A stretch of DNA of 64,000 nt from Petrosia ficiformis (lineage: Eukaryota; Porifera; Demospongiae; Haplosclerida; Petrosiidae), in NCBI GenBank assembly GCA_947044365.1, contig OX345637.1:434001-498000 (forward strand). Direction: 5' to 3'. Made by a program: the position numbers and the translations under genes. Shown here one piece after another: positions 51,495 through 62,100 of this stretch (the stretch's first letter is position 1; each line of letters opens with the position of its first letter). The notes under the pieces were generated by a model. It had not been told where the DNA came from. It did no database searches and worked only from the letters and a program-made list of their open reading frames with translations.

Positions 51495-52420
51495 TAGATA
51501 GATAGACAGACAGACAAACAGACAAAAAGGAAGAAAGAAGATAGATGGATACATACATGTACATGTAGATAAATGTACATGTAGATAAATATACATGTAT
51601 ATTCATGAAGTACATGTAGATGTTGATTTCTGATGGTTATGTTGTTCCTATATAAAACAGAAGGACACCAGTATGGTTATTATTTTACCTCATCTACTCT
51701 AAACAGAGGTTCCACAGGTGGAGGAAGTGGAGGAGGAGGTGTAGGAGTGAACCACATGTCAGATGGAGGAGGAGGAGGAGGGGGAGGAGTGTGTCTTCCC
51801 TCAGGTGGGGGAGGAGGAGGAGGAGGAGGAAGGGGAGGCTAGAGGGTCATGATAAGAAATACCCTCATTTTGTAGCCATGATTATTATGGTACAACATCT
51901 TTACACTACATAATCATGTATAGTATACGTCAATAAAAAGTCCCCATACAGTAACAGTAATTACCTTAGTTCTACTGTCAGTATAGTATAGTAATTAATT
52001 ACTATCAAAACTACTGTTGGACTACTGTAGTGTGGAAATGAAACTACTAAGTGATTACTGTACATTCCACAGGAACAGAAAGCTTTGCCAGATACAACAA
52101 ATCCTGATATTAAGTGTTAACATCATAGCTTATAATTACACAATTCATTAGAGATCAAGTGTAAAGAATGTCAACTCAAGTAGACATGGTAAATGATACA
52201 GATTATAATGTAAATGGCTCTAGGGATCGAGGACACACCCTCTCAAAATATCCAAGGTGTCAATCATTACACTTGAACCTTCATTAGTAATAAAACTATT
52301 CCTTACTTGTTCAACAGGTGGCAAAGGTGGAAGGGAGTTGTGAGATGAGGGTGGTAGAAGAGACGGAAGTGAATGTGAGAGTGGTGGATATTGATTCATC
52401 CGATACATGTCATATGACAT
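37154..52420 (-). CDS. YLPM1: YLPM1 homologue (P-loop nuclear protein with polyproline N-terminus)
   Basis: Minus-strand join, in coding order: 52307-52420, 51689-51838, 50951-51073, 47494-48060, 42723-42785, 42199-42298, 40815-40960, 40165-40299, 39035-39124, 38865-38942, 38084-38135, 37635-37789, 37154-37312. Phases agree; 643 aa. The N-terminus is Pro/Tyr-rich with polyproline runs in exon 2. Exon 4 ends with the family motif DSPGRKDRP, and exon 5 carries a Walker A ([12 protein letters not shown]). The kinase-like domain continues ([48 protein letters not shown]), and the C-terminus has RRKRSHS and VRWADLE...IGFTIG. Vertebrate YLPM1 is about three times longer, mostly in low-complexity sequence. 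The vertebrate protein is nuclear and interacts with protein phosphatase 1. The intron 42786-47493 hosts a full hAT transposon. The exon 7 donor is the first GT of a (GT)n run. The start ATG follows a possible acceptor (TTTTATAG), so a 5'UTR exon may exist upstream. Confidence 0.9.
37455..37600 (-). repeat. tRNA-derived SINE-like sequence in the last YLPM1 intron
   Basis: On the minus strand a box-A-like GGCAAAGCTAGTGG precedes an exact box B (GGTTCGAATCC) at typical tRNA spacing, followed by a T-rich tail and a second degraded unit sharing TTGCAACAGATGGAGCT with 20640-20745. The T stem has two mismatches and no acceptor stem can be paired, so it is not a tRNA gene. It lies in the same orientation as YLPM1. 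Confidence 0.5.
37865..37955 (+). repeat. (GATA)n microsatellite
   Basis: ATAGATAGATAG runs in the YLPM1 intron between exons 11 and 12. Confidence 0.85.
39205..39705. repeat. TAATCG-rich repeat, possibly a MITE
   Basis: Dense GTAATCGTAATC hexamers, bounded on the left by GGCCAATTACAATTGC and on the right by TTTGTAATCGGCC (inverse of the left end, imperfect). It lies in the YLPM1 intron between exons 8 and 9. No target duplication could be identified. Confidence 0.45.
39955..40160 (+). repeat. (CCAT/ATTC)n microsatellite beside YLPM1 exon 8
   Basis: Runs of CCATCCATTCAT ending about 15 bp from the exon 8 donor. The frames through it (Ile/His/Pro/Ser repeats) are artefacts. Confidence 0.85.
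40791..40814. repeat. (AC)n microsatellite forming the YLPM1 exon 7 splice donor
   Basis: On the minus strand the exon 7 end (AATAATAAG) is followed directly by twelve GT units. The donor is therefore inside the microsatellite and is followed by several further GTs. Confidence 0.85.
41048..41533. mobile_element. TIR element in the YLPM1 intron between exons 6 and 7
   Basis: The left end GTGTAGTCCACATAATTTGA and the right end read inwards GTGTAGTCCACATAATTAGA are inverse copies. Length about 486 bp with no coding capacity. The target duplication is unclear, so the superfamily is not assigned. Confidence 0.6.
42786..43978. repeat. ACATGT/TATA simple-repeat tract
   Basis: A near-continuous mixture of acatgtacatgt, tatata and gtatacatg runs (densest 42786-43440) in the large YLPM1 intron. 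The hAT element at 43979 inserted into this tract. All Met/Tyr/Ile/His/Val-rich frames here on both strands are repeat artefacts. Confidence 0.85.
43979..46218 (+). mobile_element. Complete hAT transposon with perfect 8-bp target duplication
   Basis: 2240 bp flanked by TACATGAT (43971-43978 and 46219-46226). The terminal repeats are TAGAGCTGTGCACC on the left and TAGTGCTGTGCACC read inwards on the right, followed on both sides by GTTAACTG-containing subterminal motifs. It encodes one transposase (44114-46066) with no visible lesion. It is inserted in a YLPM1 intron, antisense to that gene. Confidence 0.93.
44114..46066 (+). CDS. hAT-family transposase with BED zinc finger
   Basis: Model: join(44114..45064, 45119..46066), 632 aa. 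The start is the first ATG, with a good context (AAAATGG); the frame is open upstream without an ATG. The 54-bp intron has GT-AG ends, and splicing joins ...NLIQ to [12 protein letters not shown], a hallmark hAT segment. Without splicing, the frame ends after eleven more codons. The N-terminal BED finger has CKLC and a following H-x-H pair ([21 protein letters not shown]). The catalytic core shows TTDMWTS (first Asp), [12 protein letters not shown] (second Asp) and [11 protein letters not shown]. The C-terminal dimerisation region is present ([29 protein letters not shown]). It would cut and paste the element using the terminal repeats. No stop or frameshift was seen, so it may be active or only recently silenced. 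Confidence 0.92.
46227..46850. repeat. ACATGT-rich tract and 30-bp tandem array (inverse of the 34.1-kb array)
   Basis: 46227-46420 contains repeats of about 60 bp built from acatgtacatgt and gcatgatgtgtac. 46430-46850 contains about 14 copies of TACTACATGTACATGTATAT + ATAATAACAC (period 30, shorter at the end). The unit is the reverse complement of that at 34020-34280. Confidence 0.85.
47165..47390 (+). repeat. Dispersed repeat, copy 1
   Basis: Shares blocks GTAGTTTCATTCCCACACTA, CAGTAGTTCAACAGTAGTTT and TACTATACTATACTGACAGT in the same order with the reverse complement of 51920-52068. Both copies lie in YLPM1 introns, in opposite orientation. This copy is longer by a partial internal duplication. 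Confidence 0.7.
49870..50089. mobile_element. Foldback MITE with arms of about 90 bp
   Basis: Flanked by TA. CGGATATCAAAACTGAAAAA at the left is repeated exactly in inverse orientation at the right, and the two arms pair with few mismatches over about 90 bp (including ACAAGATTAGGATG against ACAAGATTGGGATG), leaving a loop of roughly 45 bp. The transcript would form a strong hairpin. Confidence 0.75.
50315..50909. mobile_element. hAT-like non-autonomous element carrying a nested MITE
   Basis: The ends are TAGGGCTGGAATGGAT and, read inwards from the right, TGGGGCTGGAATGGAT. The 8-bp flanks actatcag/attatcat agree at six of eight positions, consistent with an aged hAT duplication. The 224-bp MITE 50583-50806 lies inside. 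Confidence 0.6.
50583..50806. mobile_element. Short hAT-like MITE (family CAGWGTTTTTGATAA)
   Basis: 224 bp from CAGAGTTTTTGATAAC to CTTATCAAAAACACTG, with 8-bp flanks attcacat/attcgcat (one mismatch). It is the fourth copy of the family in this window. Confidence 0.8.
51190..51500. repeat. (GATA)n / (TA)n / (GA)n compound microsatellite
   Basis: In the YLPM1 intron between exons 2 and 3. The overlapping minus-strand Ile/Tyr/Ser/Leu-rich frames come entirely from this repeat. Confidence 0.9.
51920..52068 (-). repeat. Dispersed repeat, copy 2 (inverse of 47165-47390)
   Basis: The reverse complement aligns with copy 1 across most of its length (GTAGTTTCATTTCCACACTA, then CAGTAGTTTTGATAGTAATT, then ACTGACAGTAGAACTAAGGT). 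Confidence 0.7.
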
Positions 52421-53132
52421 ACATGTGACTATAAAAATGAGGCAGTAACATGTTAAAATAATCTATGCGACAGTATGTATGTTTATATACTATATATATA
52501 CATACATATTTATCATGCTAATACTCTTACCTGTATCTTCAAAATACCAATTTAGTGTTATTTTCAGTATATCTCAGGATATTATTAATCATGGTGAGGG
52601 GGCGTTGTGTAGCAAACACTATAGTGTAAGGTGGGGCTTACCTAACTTATACGATTTCGGTGCACTAATAATGGGCTGTTAGAGTGTGTAATTAGTATCA
52701 GCACGCCTTGTTCTGTAGCAAGAAGTACTGTGTGTGTACACGGGGTCTTTCTACACTAATAGTTTACCGCTGTAATCTCGTTGTGCTCTGACACAAGATT
52801 TCTACAAGTCGGCTTGTAAACTGCACCGCTAGGTTGCTGGGGGTTTGACCACAAATACAAGTATTACAAGCCCCAATTCTTTTTTAGTTGCTGCAAGGGA
52901 AGAGAATCAGAGATACAGCTGTAACGTACGAACATACAATCTGTGAGTATAAAATCGAGTCAGCACTGTACTGGGTACAGTAACTGATTGTGTTTATTAC
53001 TTAAATAAAAGTCAGTGTTTTATATACGTTATTTTTCCTTTAAACACAGATTTCATTCCTGCATTTATACACTGCAATGGTATCACAGTAGAGACTAGGG
53101 ATACAAGAAAGAAATAGTTTTTGTCTTTGTTA
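52421..53132. promoter_or_regulatory. Divergent intergenic region between YLPM1 and the PAK gene
   Basis: 712 bp between the two start codons must hold both promoters. On the PAK side a plausible 5'UTR intron runs from a GTGAGT donor at 52943 to an AAACACAG acceptor at 53049. On the YLPM1 side a TTTTATAG acceptor sits about 8 bp upstream of its ATG. No specific binding sites were recognised. Confidence 0.5.
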
Positions 53133-56100
53133 ATGTCTGCAACTTGTGTAAATATTCAGTTACCCTCAAGTCCTTCAAGAATGCCTCTATTCAGTAGAAC
53201 CAGATCTCTACGACGCTCTAAAAGAAGGCAAAGAATTAAGAAGAAGGATATTTCAGAACCTTCAGGCTTTCAACACTGCTATCATGTGGAATACGATGTC
53301 ATAACTGCTGGAATTTCTGGTCTACCTCCGCAATGGAAGAATTTGGTTCCAATCGAAAATGATAGAGTATCGAAATCAGTTGGAAATACGCCAGAACCTG
53401 TTAAAAGACCCTCACCGATCGTACGTGGTTCTGAAAATTGTTTGGAAGAAGCAATGAGGTATGTTAGAGAGCATTTTCACTCATTTGCTCCTGATGATGA
53501 TGAAGATCTTGATAATAATTTAGAGGAATTTATTGACATTACACTTGGTTCTCAAAATGGATCACAGAATAGTTCTCGTAATGGCTCATTGCAGCACTTA
53601 GCTTCTCCTTTTCCATCCTCAATAACACCAACACAACTAACTACTAGCATATCTTCACAACCCCACACACCTTGTGGCTCTACTTTAGGTCGAATTCCCG
53701 ACCATGCTGATACACAATTTACCATGATAGCCCCTCTAGATGTCATACAATCTGACTTGGGTCTATACGATTATGAAAATAGCAGTTTATGCACTGACTC
53801 CAGTCATGTCATATATTCTCCGAGTGAAAGTAGTGGATATTTTGGTAGTACAATGTCTAGTTTATACTCGTATCGAAATTCTTCATGTCAACAAATAGCT
53901 TCGTCAAATCTTCATTCAAATTCTCCATCTCATCAACAGCTCCATCCCATACGATCCTATCAGCCTTACGAAACAGCTGTCGAACCAACTAGTTCACGGC
54001 AAAAATTTGCTTCACTTCAACGTCCAACAAAACAAAAGGAACAAACACATTACAACAATTTACATAAGCATCACCAGTTACGAAAACTATACAATTCTCG
54101 AACAACAAGCTCACAACTAAACTCATCCAAACAGCACCTAACAGGTGAAACTATTAACAGTAGAATACATGCTAATGCAGCTGTCAGCACAGGTATTATT
54201 TCTACACGAGCTCAACAGCAGAGACCTCGTGGAAAAATGTCTGATGAACAATTTCGAACAACTCTTCGATTATTAGTCAATCCTCGAGACCCTAGACCAC
54301 AGCTTGATGGGTTTGTGAAAATAGGGGAAGGATCGACAGGGAGTGTATTTACAGCTCACCGAATATCGAATAATGAGATTGTGGCCATTAAAAGAATGAA
54401 CTTGTGGAACCAGCAACGAAAAGAGCTGCTGTTTAATGAAGTGAGTATAAAATATGTAATTAATTGATAATGGCATTCATATCATTAACATTTCTCATTC
54501 TCTGCTGCTTATAATATACATGTATGTATTTACATGTTTACTTAGAGTGGCAGCTTTTTGTATAACTTCACTACAGGCCCACTTATTTCAAAGAAATTGA
54601 TGTAATATAAATACTACAATATTGCTATTAATTGTCTTCCTGTTTCCCATGCACTGTCCTTCCATTAAATATATTATAAAGTGTGGTATAAAATATGTCA
54701 TGTGGTATTACTGTAACAGTACTTTAATGATCGTTTAGTGGTAGGAACCCTACTCAAATTATACCACTAGCGAAAGAACATATCCTGTTTACAGCATGTT
54801 CAGTAAAAGTCCCCTGCTTATAGACATATACTTCTTTCCTTATACAAGTCATGACAAATACATATAAATTTGTGCAAACAGTTACCATACACAAACCCAT
54901 ATAAAAGTGATTGCACTGATAGTGTACACATGGGCTTAATAGCCACAATAATGAGTTGTTGTTATTCATTCTGTTTACACTGCAGCAGTCATTAGTGATT
55001 ATAGCCTTCTCTGTGTATAATTGTATGTTTGATAGCCTTCTTTCATTATATATATGGATAATATGGATTGGTCTATATTCCATATATGTAATTCTACTAT
55101 TCAAACATCCTTTAAGTTTGTAACAATAAAACATGACACTTAACGTCACTATTAGTCATGTGATCATTGCTAATGAATATCATTAAGTAATTTCTTTTGG
55201 AATAATTATGTATGCAAGTACTTGACTTACGAGTACTATGTATGCATGTGTATGTGCGCATGTACATACATACATATGTATATGTATGTGTGTATGTATG
55301 TACATGTATGTACTTTTGTATAGGTCTGAGAAAATGTGTTTGTATGTTTGTATGTTTGTACATAGAACTCATAACAGAACACAGTATATATTTATCAGCA
55401 TTTATATGGCGATTAACGTTTGTATGTACATGTATAAATACATTTAACATGTCTAAAGTTTCAACTGTTTTCCATCAATGGTGTTTCATGTTGTTCATTG
55501 CTAGCAACAACATTATTGAACTGAAAGACAAAATAACAGAGACTGTTTTATTTATAATCCTCATTACGACCTCAGAAACACTACAAATTATACTCTGCAC
55601 TTTACTATAAACTTGATATCACATCACTGTTTCTCATGCATAAAGGATCCTATTTCAATGGAGCTTGTAATTAAACATGATTTTTTATGTATAAAGACCA
55701 ATACAACAATATCATATGTTGTAGCTATAGTACAAATTTAAATATATACAGATTATTAACGTATATAATTATATCACACCTTACATTATCATAATGCAGT
55801 TATTGGATAGTGTCTTTGGGCATATTTTAGTATGGATATCCCACATTACTTATGTATACAATGGATAGTGTAATATCATGTCATGTGTGTGAAGTTTATT
55901 TAAACTAATAGTGATGAACTGGTCATGTTACATGATGTAGCTAATACACTACACGGATTCTCTCTTTGTTGTAAAACCTTTAATTATTTTTACACAAACA
56001 GAGAAACCATCAACTAATTAAACTGGAGGGTTTCTGGTTTGGAGACTGATTTAGGATCCTTAGAAATAGAGGTCATGGGTTTTTATTGAGGTTTTTGACT

Positions 56101-59100
56101 TCCCATTGTTTTTATAACTGTATAAACTTTTGTCACCACATCTATTAATAGTAACAAGCTGAGAGCTATATTTAGCATCAAAGGTTACAATCTTATGCGT
56201 GTTTGTGCCTGCCTGTGTCTGCCTGTGCCTGCCTGCCTGCATGTTGTTCTAACTGTATGACTGGGTACTCTTTCTCAGTGATAAGAGTGACATCACACTA
56301 ACCAGTTATCATTCAAACTATACATATATATATATACATATGTTGAAATATGAAACTTATACTTATATTCACATACAATCTATTAAACAAACATTCTTGA
56401 GTTGTTTGAAAACACCTCTCTCATACAACATATCATTAAATAAGGTTGATGTCTCATTTAACAGTACTATTAATCAATTGTGGTTCATTCGATACTATGA
56501 TCACATAGGAATACATGCATGGTCTGAGATCTAGGTTATAGTACATGCCCTGACTGGATTACTCATGCAATACGTCGGTTGATATATTATACTTATCCTT
56601 TAACAATGTTGTTGGTGATTGTGTTTATTTGATACCATGATCACATCTCAAAGAATAGGAATATTTATTGTACATGTATGCTTCAATATCTACCCAGTAC
56701 AAATTCATGTTTTGACAGGAGATTGTATACATATCTTTTGATCATACTACATGTCATAATAAATGTTGATATCTATCAATAGATATGTTATACTTATCAT
56801 TTAACGGTACTGTTACTGACTGTGTTATGTGATCACTTTAATTAAACCACTTAAAATATAAATATATATCCATGCATGGTGCATGTCCCAAGATATAGCT
56901 CAAAGCATCTTACTACAGACATCAGGGGATTATAATAATTATACATACAGTCTTGTTCACTTCTTGATTAGCTATTAGGTCATCAAAAGCCTTATAACTT
57001 CTAGAGACTGTAACGATGTATTGTGTGATTTCATCTATGTGTTGGCAATGATGTATACAACTTATATTGCTTGACTTAATTTTATCATACACAGTATGGA
57101 AACACATAATTAATAGAGAATACAGCTGTATGCTATGACTTCATGTATATATTGGCAATAATGTACTGCTTGACTTGGTTTTACCAGAAAGAGGAAAGAC
57201 ATTTATGTCACGATTGTGTAAACCGATTTGCTTAACACATCACTTGTAGTAGTTAACATATTGTATTTCAGAGGGAATCTTTTAATGTGGTTTGTAGTTA
57301 GACATATATCATACAGTGTGTTATTATTGTTTCTAAATACCCTTTTAGTTACTCAAAGTAAGACAATCATTCAATTTGTTGTCAATCGTAAAGCTATGTC
57401 TAAATACAACTCCCATCTGCTGCATGTACATACAAATGACTTGTTTGGCATTGTTTAGTCCCAAATAGATGACTCAATTGTCTGAAGCATGCATGGATGC
57501 TTACACATACTCATGTATGCTTACACATACTAATGTATATCTGTGCATTACAGTAACAACCAGTTGATGGGAAACATGCACGTATATATATAAGTACTTA
57601 TTATGTCATACTTATAACCTTGAGTAAGCAAGTTGATGACAGGAATAGAAATTTTTAATGGATTATTTGTTGATATAATTGCAAAATGAAAGTGCAAATG
57701 GTTTAGCATGACTTTCATGACTGCTATAATTAAGCAACACGTCTTATTAGGAAAGAAATATCATTTGTATGGCATACACCTGATTCAATGATACTATAAA
57801 AGTTATAGTAGATAACCTATGAATATTATTACTAATTGGTTGCCCTTGACAACAGCAGGTATAGACCTAACTCCATATTGAGGAGTAGCTTGTACGGATA
57901 TGAGTAGGTTTGATGTTGTATATACTATAGCCAGATATGCCCACTCTATTTGTGAAATTATCTTCTATTATGTATTGTAGGCCCAATAACATACTATATC
58001 TGTACAAGTATAATTATATCAAAGTATTATAACATTATGTAATGTAATGATTTCATTTACCACTATACATGTGTGGTTTGGTGCTATATATAATGTATAG
58101 CTGTAGCCAGTGGTTCCCCCAGGATAGCTAGCACATGTTAATGATGTAGGAGTACACTTAGTGGTAAATGTTGTCTAGTCACCAAAGTTCAATTAGAGTT
58201 AATAAACACTATAAATTTTAAGAGTAAATAATAGGAGAATAGGACTGCAGGGTAGTGTAGCACCACGGTACCACCATTTTGGGGAAACAATGGCCATAGC
58301 AACCACATAGCAACTATATTGTGGGATCCTATAACTTAAAGACCATTTATATAAGTAGCTATATTAGTTATTTAACAGAGTATGTTAGACTCCAGCTGTG
58401 GTGGAGAGATCCTTGGCTTTACTCTTTAGAGTTTAGTTTTACTATACTCTGGAATTTATTGGATATATCATACTATAATTATTGTAAGCCAACTTATATA
58501 TCTCTATGTCCACGGTGATGTGATATACCAGTCATAATCTTGGGCTATGTCACATTCTCAAACACAATATGTCAGGTTTTCTATTTGGTGTAATACTATA
58601 TAACAATGACATTTATATACTAAAGGAAATAACAGTTGAACTCAATATCGCATCAAAACTACATGTATAATGCAAAATTAAAATGTTCGGTTAAACATTA
58701 CATGATTCTCTTGTAAACCTTAATACTCTCTGGGACATGAAGCAAGTTAAAATAATTTGCCTTTAATCTTCTCAGATAATTTAATAACACATTAGCCCAC
58801 ACACATTTAGTTATGAATGATGTTAACATATGACTATATGAGTACTCTAATTTCTTTTGTTAGCCAAACTCTAATATTATCATAGTAAGTTCATTTGTAG
58901 TATTTGTTGCTTTCATCTTTCTTTATCACTGTAACTATGTCATGCCCTCAGGTAATAGTATATATATATACACACCATAAATGAGTTTACTGTTACAATC
59001 ACATTAAAGTATAGCTTAGCGCATATCACACTTATAGCATTGGAGACTTTGGCACGTGCATTTATATATATATTTGCCACTATATTATATAAAAAGTGTA

Positions 59101-62100
59101 ATCTAGATATATATAATTATGGTACAAAGTTGTTTAATATACACCATTAGCTGGATACTAGACGTATATAATTATGACACGTATTATAATGTGTACATTT
59201 GTATTTTAAATGTGATGGCGTCAAAGATGAGCTTATGTGTCATGTTAGGTAATAACAGAAACCACATTGTATAATGACTGTTGTGTAATCATATGGTTAT
59301 AACTGTATACTACATTATGTATTATACTATACTAACTTAATTAACATGTTTTAATTGATGTGATAACCTCGTTAGCGTTCTCTTTGCAGATATAAGATAT
59401 CTGATACTTTGTGGTTTTGTTCTTCTAAGAATAAAATAACAATCGATGCCAGTATAGATATGGTTGCCTAAATAAATTAGGGGATATAATCTTGTTTGTA
59501 CAAAGAGTCATACACATATACTACATGTATTTTGGTATGATTGTTTTGATAGGGACTACCTACCTTATACCACTTAAAAGTGTAGGCAATAGTATTAAAA
59601 TATACAGACACGACTGTACAAGCCTCAATGATGTATACACTGGCAAAGACATGACTGTACATAGCCTCAATGATGTATACACTGGTGACTAACTAACAAT
59701 TACATCAAGTAAAGTGACAATTAAACCACATTTGGAGTGCTGAAACTGTGTATGTTGTTATAGAGTGAATTAAAGCAAGCAATTATGATGTCCCAAGTCA
59801 CAATATGAATTTATATAGAATTACATTCCATCAGGTGTCATAACATATCTTGCACTAAAACTAAACATCTTGTATCTAATGTATATTTAGGTTGGACATT
59901 TTAAATATTTTCAGTTTTGGGAAAACATTCAAATGAAGTTGTTTGATAAAGCAACAAATAGGAAATCAGTGTACTGTACTGGTCAGCACTGGTCAGGACT
60001 AACCACCTATCAGATAGAGTAACCATCTCTAACTGCCTCTCAGATAAATTAAACACCTCTAACTGCCTCTCATATAATACCTACTGAGATAGAATTAAGT
60101 ATATACTAGGTTAGAATGTGACCACCACTCTGCATAGTCTGGGATGAACAGTGTTATATCACATGATTCAGTACAAGTTATATCTTTACATATCGCATGT
60201 TACTTCTTATTGTATTCTTAAAGTGTAGATGTTATAAATATAATGTGGATTAGGCCACTCTCTGTAATACATTAGGATTTATCAATAGAAAATATATAGT
60301 CAACATAATACATAATGCCAACACTAATACTAGTATTACTACATGCAGTGTTAGAACAGACTATGATTGAAGCACATAACAGTAAAGTAATGTCATGCTC
60401 CTATTGCCGGCAAAATGTAATATGTACATTATATTATATGTATAATTTTATATATACTTGTTATATCTTGTAGTAGGACAAAGATAGTTATGTATACTTA
60501 CCCTCACTGCTTAGTGTAGACAGAAGGGTATGGTAATCATGTTGTGTGCCTGTTTGTGTGTGCAGTGTGTTCCCCAAAGGATGGTACAATGGCACTCCCC
60601 CACCTTTTACTTTTAAAGTTGATGCTGAAAAAAATTGGTTTATAACACTCATTGAACATTATTAACCGACAGTCATGTACCACCCTTAATAATTATCCTA
60701 GGGGAAGCACTGTATGTATATTAGCAACATGTCTGAAGCAGATTGGCAGTTTGAATAAGCTACTAACAGACTTCATTTCCTTTCACTTTTTGAGTTATCA
60801 CACTTGTGAATTACATAAAATTACGCAATAATTATAAAACAGTACTACGAGTTAACCTTTAAGACAAACATGATATGCTTGATACATACTTAGATGCTAT
60901 GTAATGAGGCGTATTGTACTCTATGTCATCATCACATATGCTAAACCCATTATGCTTCACTAGTCAGCTTGGTCATGTGAAAAATGATAACTTTATTGCA
61001 GCACTGTTATAGTAGGTTTGTAGTAGTAAAATAAACTGCCAAGTGTAGCTGTTGCATACATACATATAGTAGGGTCATTAATCCCACTGTAGTGTGGGTG
61101 TGTGAATCAAGTGGGGGCATGAATTTTGTGTTTGGAAACTGTAATTTATATATACACATATTATATATATGTACTATTGAACTCTTTGTATTGGAATACA
61201 TATATAATGTTAACTACAACAAATTAGTATAGTTTTCCGTCTTCCGCACTTACACAGTCAAGGAGTGGTAATTCAATTATGTGTATGTATATTATATTGG
61301 ACAGTTTCATTTCAAATGTACATACGTACTGTAGCAAGAATTTTGTGTTTGGAAACTATAATTTATATATACACATATTATATATATGTACTATTGAACT
61401 CTTTGTATTGGAATACATATATAATGTTAACTACAACAAATTAGTATATTTTTCCGTCTTCCGCACTTACACAGTCAAGGAGTGGTAATTCAATTATGTG
61501 TATGTATATTATATTGGACAGTTTCATTTCAAATGTACATACGTACTGTAGCAACTGTATGTAAGTATTGCCTATATTCGTTGTTTGTATAATATTTGTT
61601 GTTATCTTACTGTAGATATAGCAATATATAACTCACACTGTGATTATAATGTACTATTATAGTTGGTTATTTCTATATACATGTACATACTATGTACTGT
61701 TATAGTAGTCAGTTTCTTTGCAGTTTGCATGTTATGAAATACCAAATATAACAAATATTATACAATGTAGAGTTGTGCAGAAAATAATATCAACAGTTAC
61801 TTTCTGGTTTCATTAATATCACATTCCAGTCGTATCCATTGGATCATAGTTTACTCTAATAACTGTAGCCATATTGATACCACAGGCATGCTAACTGTAC
61901 TGTAATAAGAAAGTGATCAATATACACAACTTTAAATGGTAGAGTTAAGTAATATTAGTATTTAGCTGATTGTTGTAATGATTATTATAATTATTACATA
62001 CGTAATATATCCTTCATTTGAGGTAATAGTTGTTTCAAATAAGTGCATGTATACAAACTAAAATTGTAGACTTAGCTGCCATTGTTTCTCTTCCTAACAG

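Noticed and set aside
50935..51615. Minus-strand frame of 226 codons rich in Ile/Tyr/Ser/Leu
   Set aside because: It runs through GATA, TA and GA microsatellites in all three frames. Only 50951-51073 within it is a real exon, of YLPM1.
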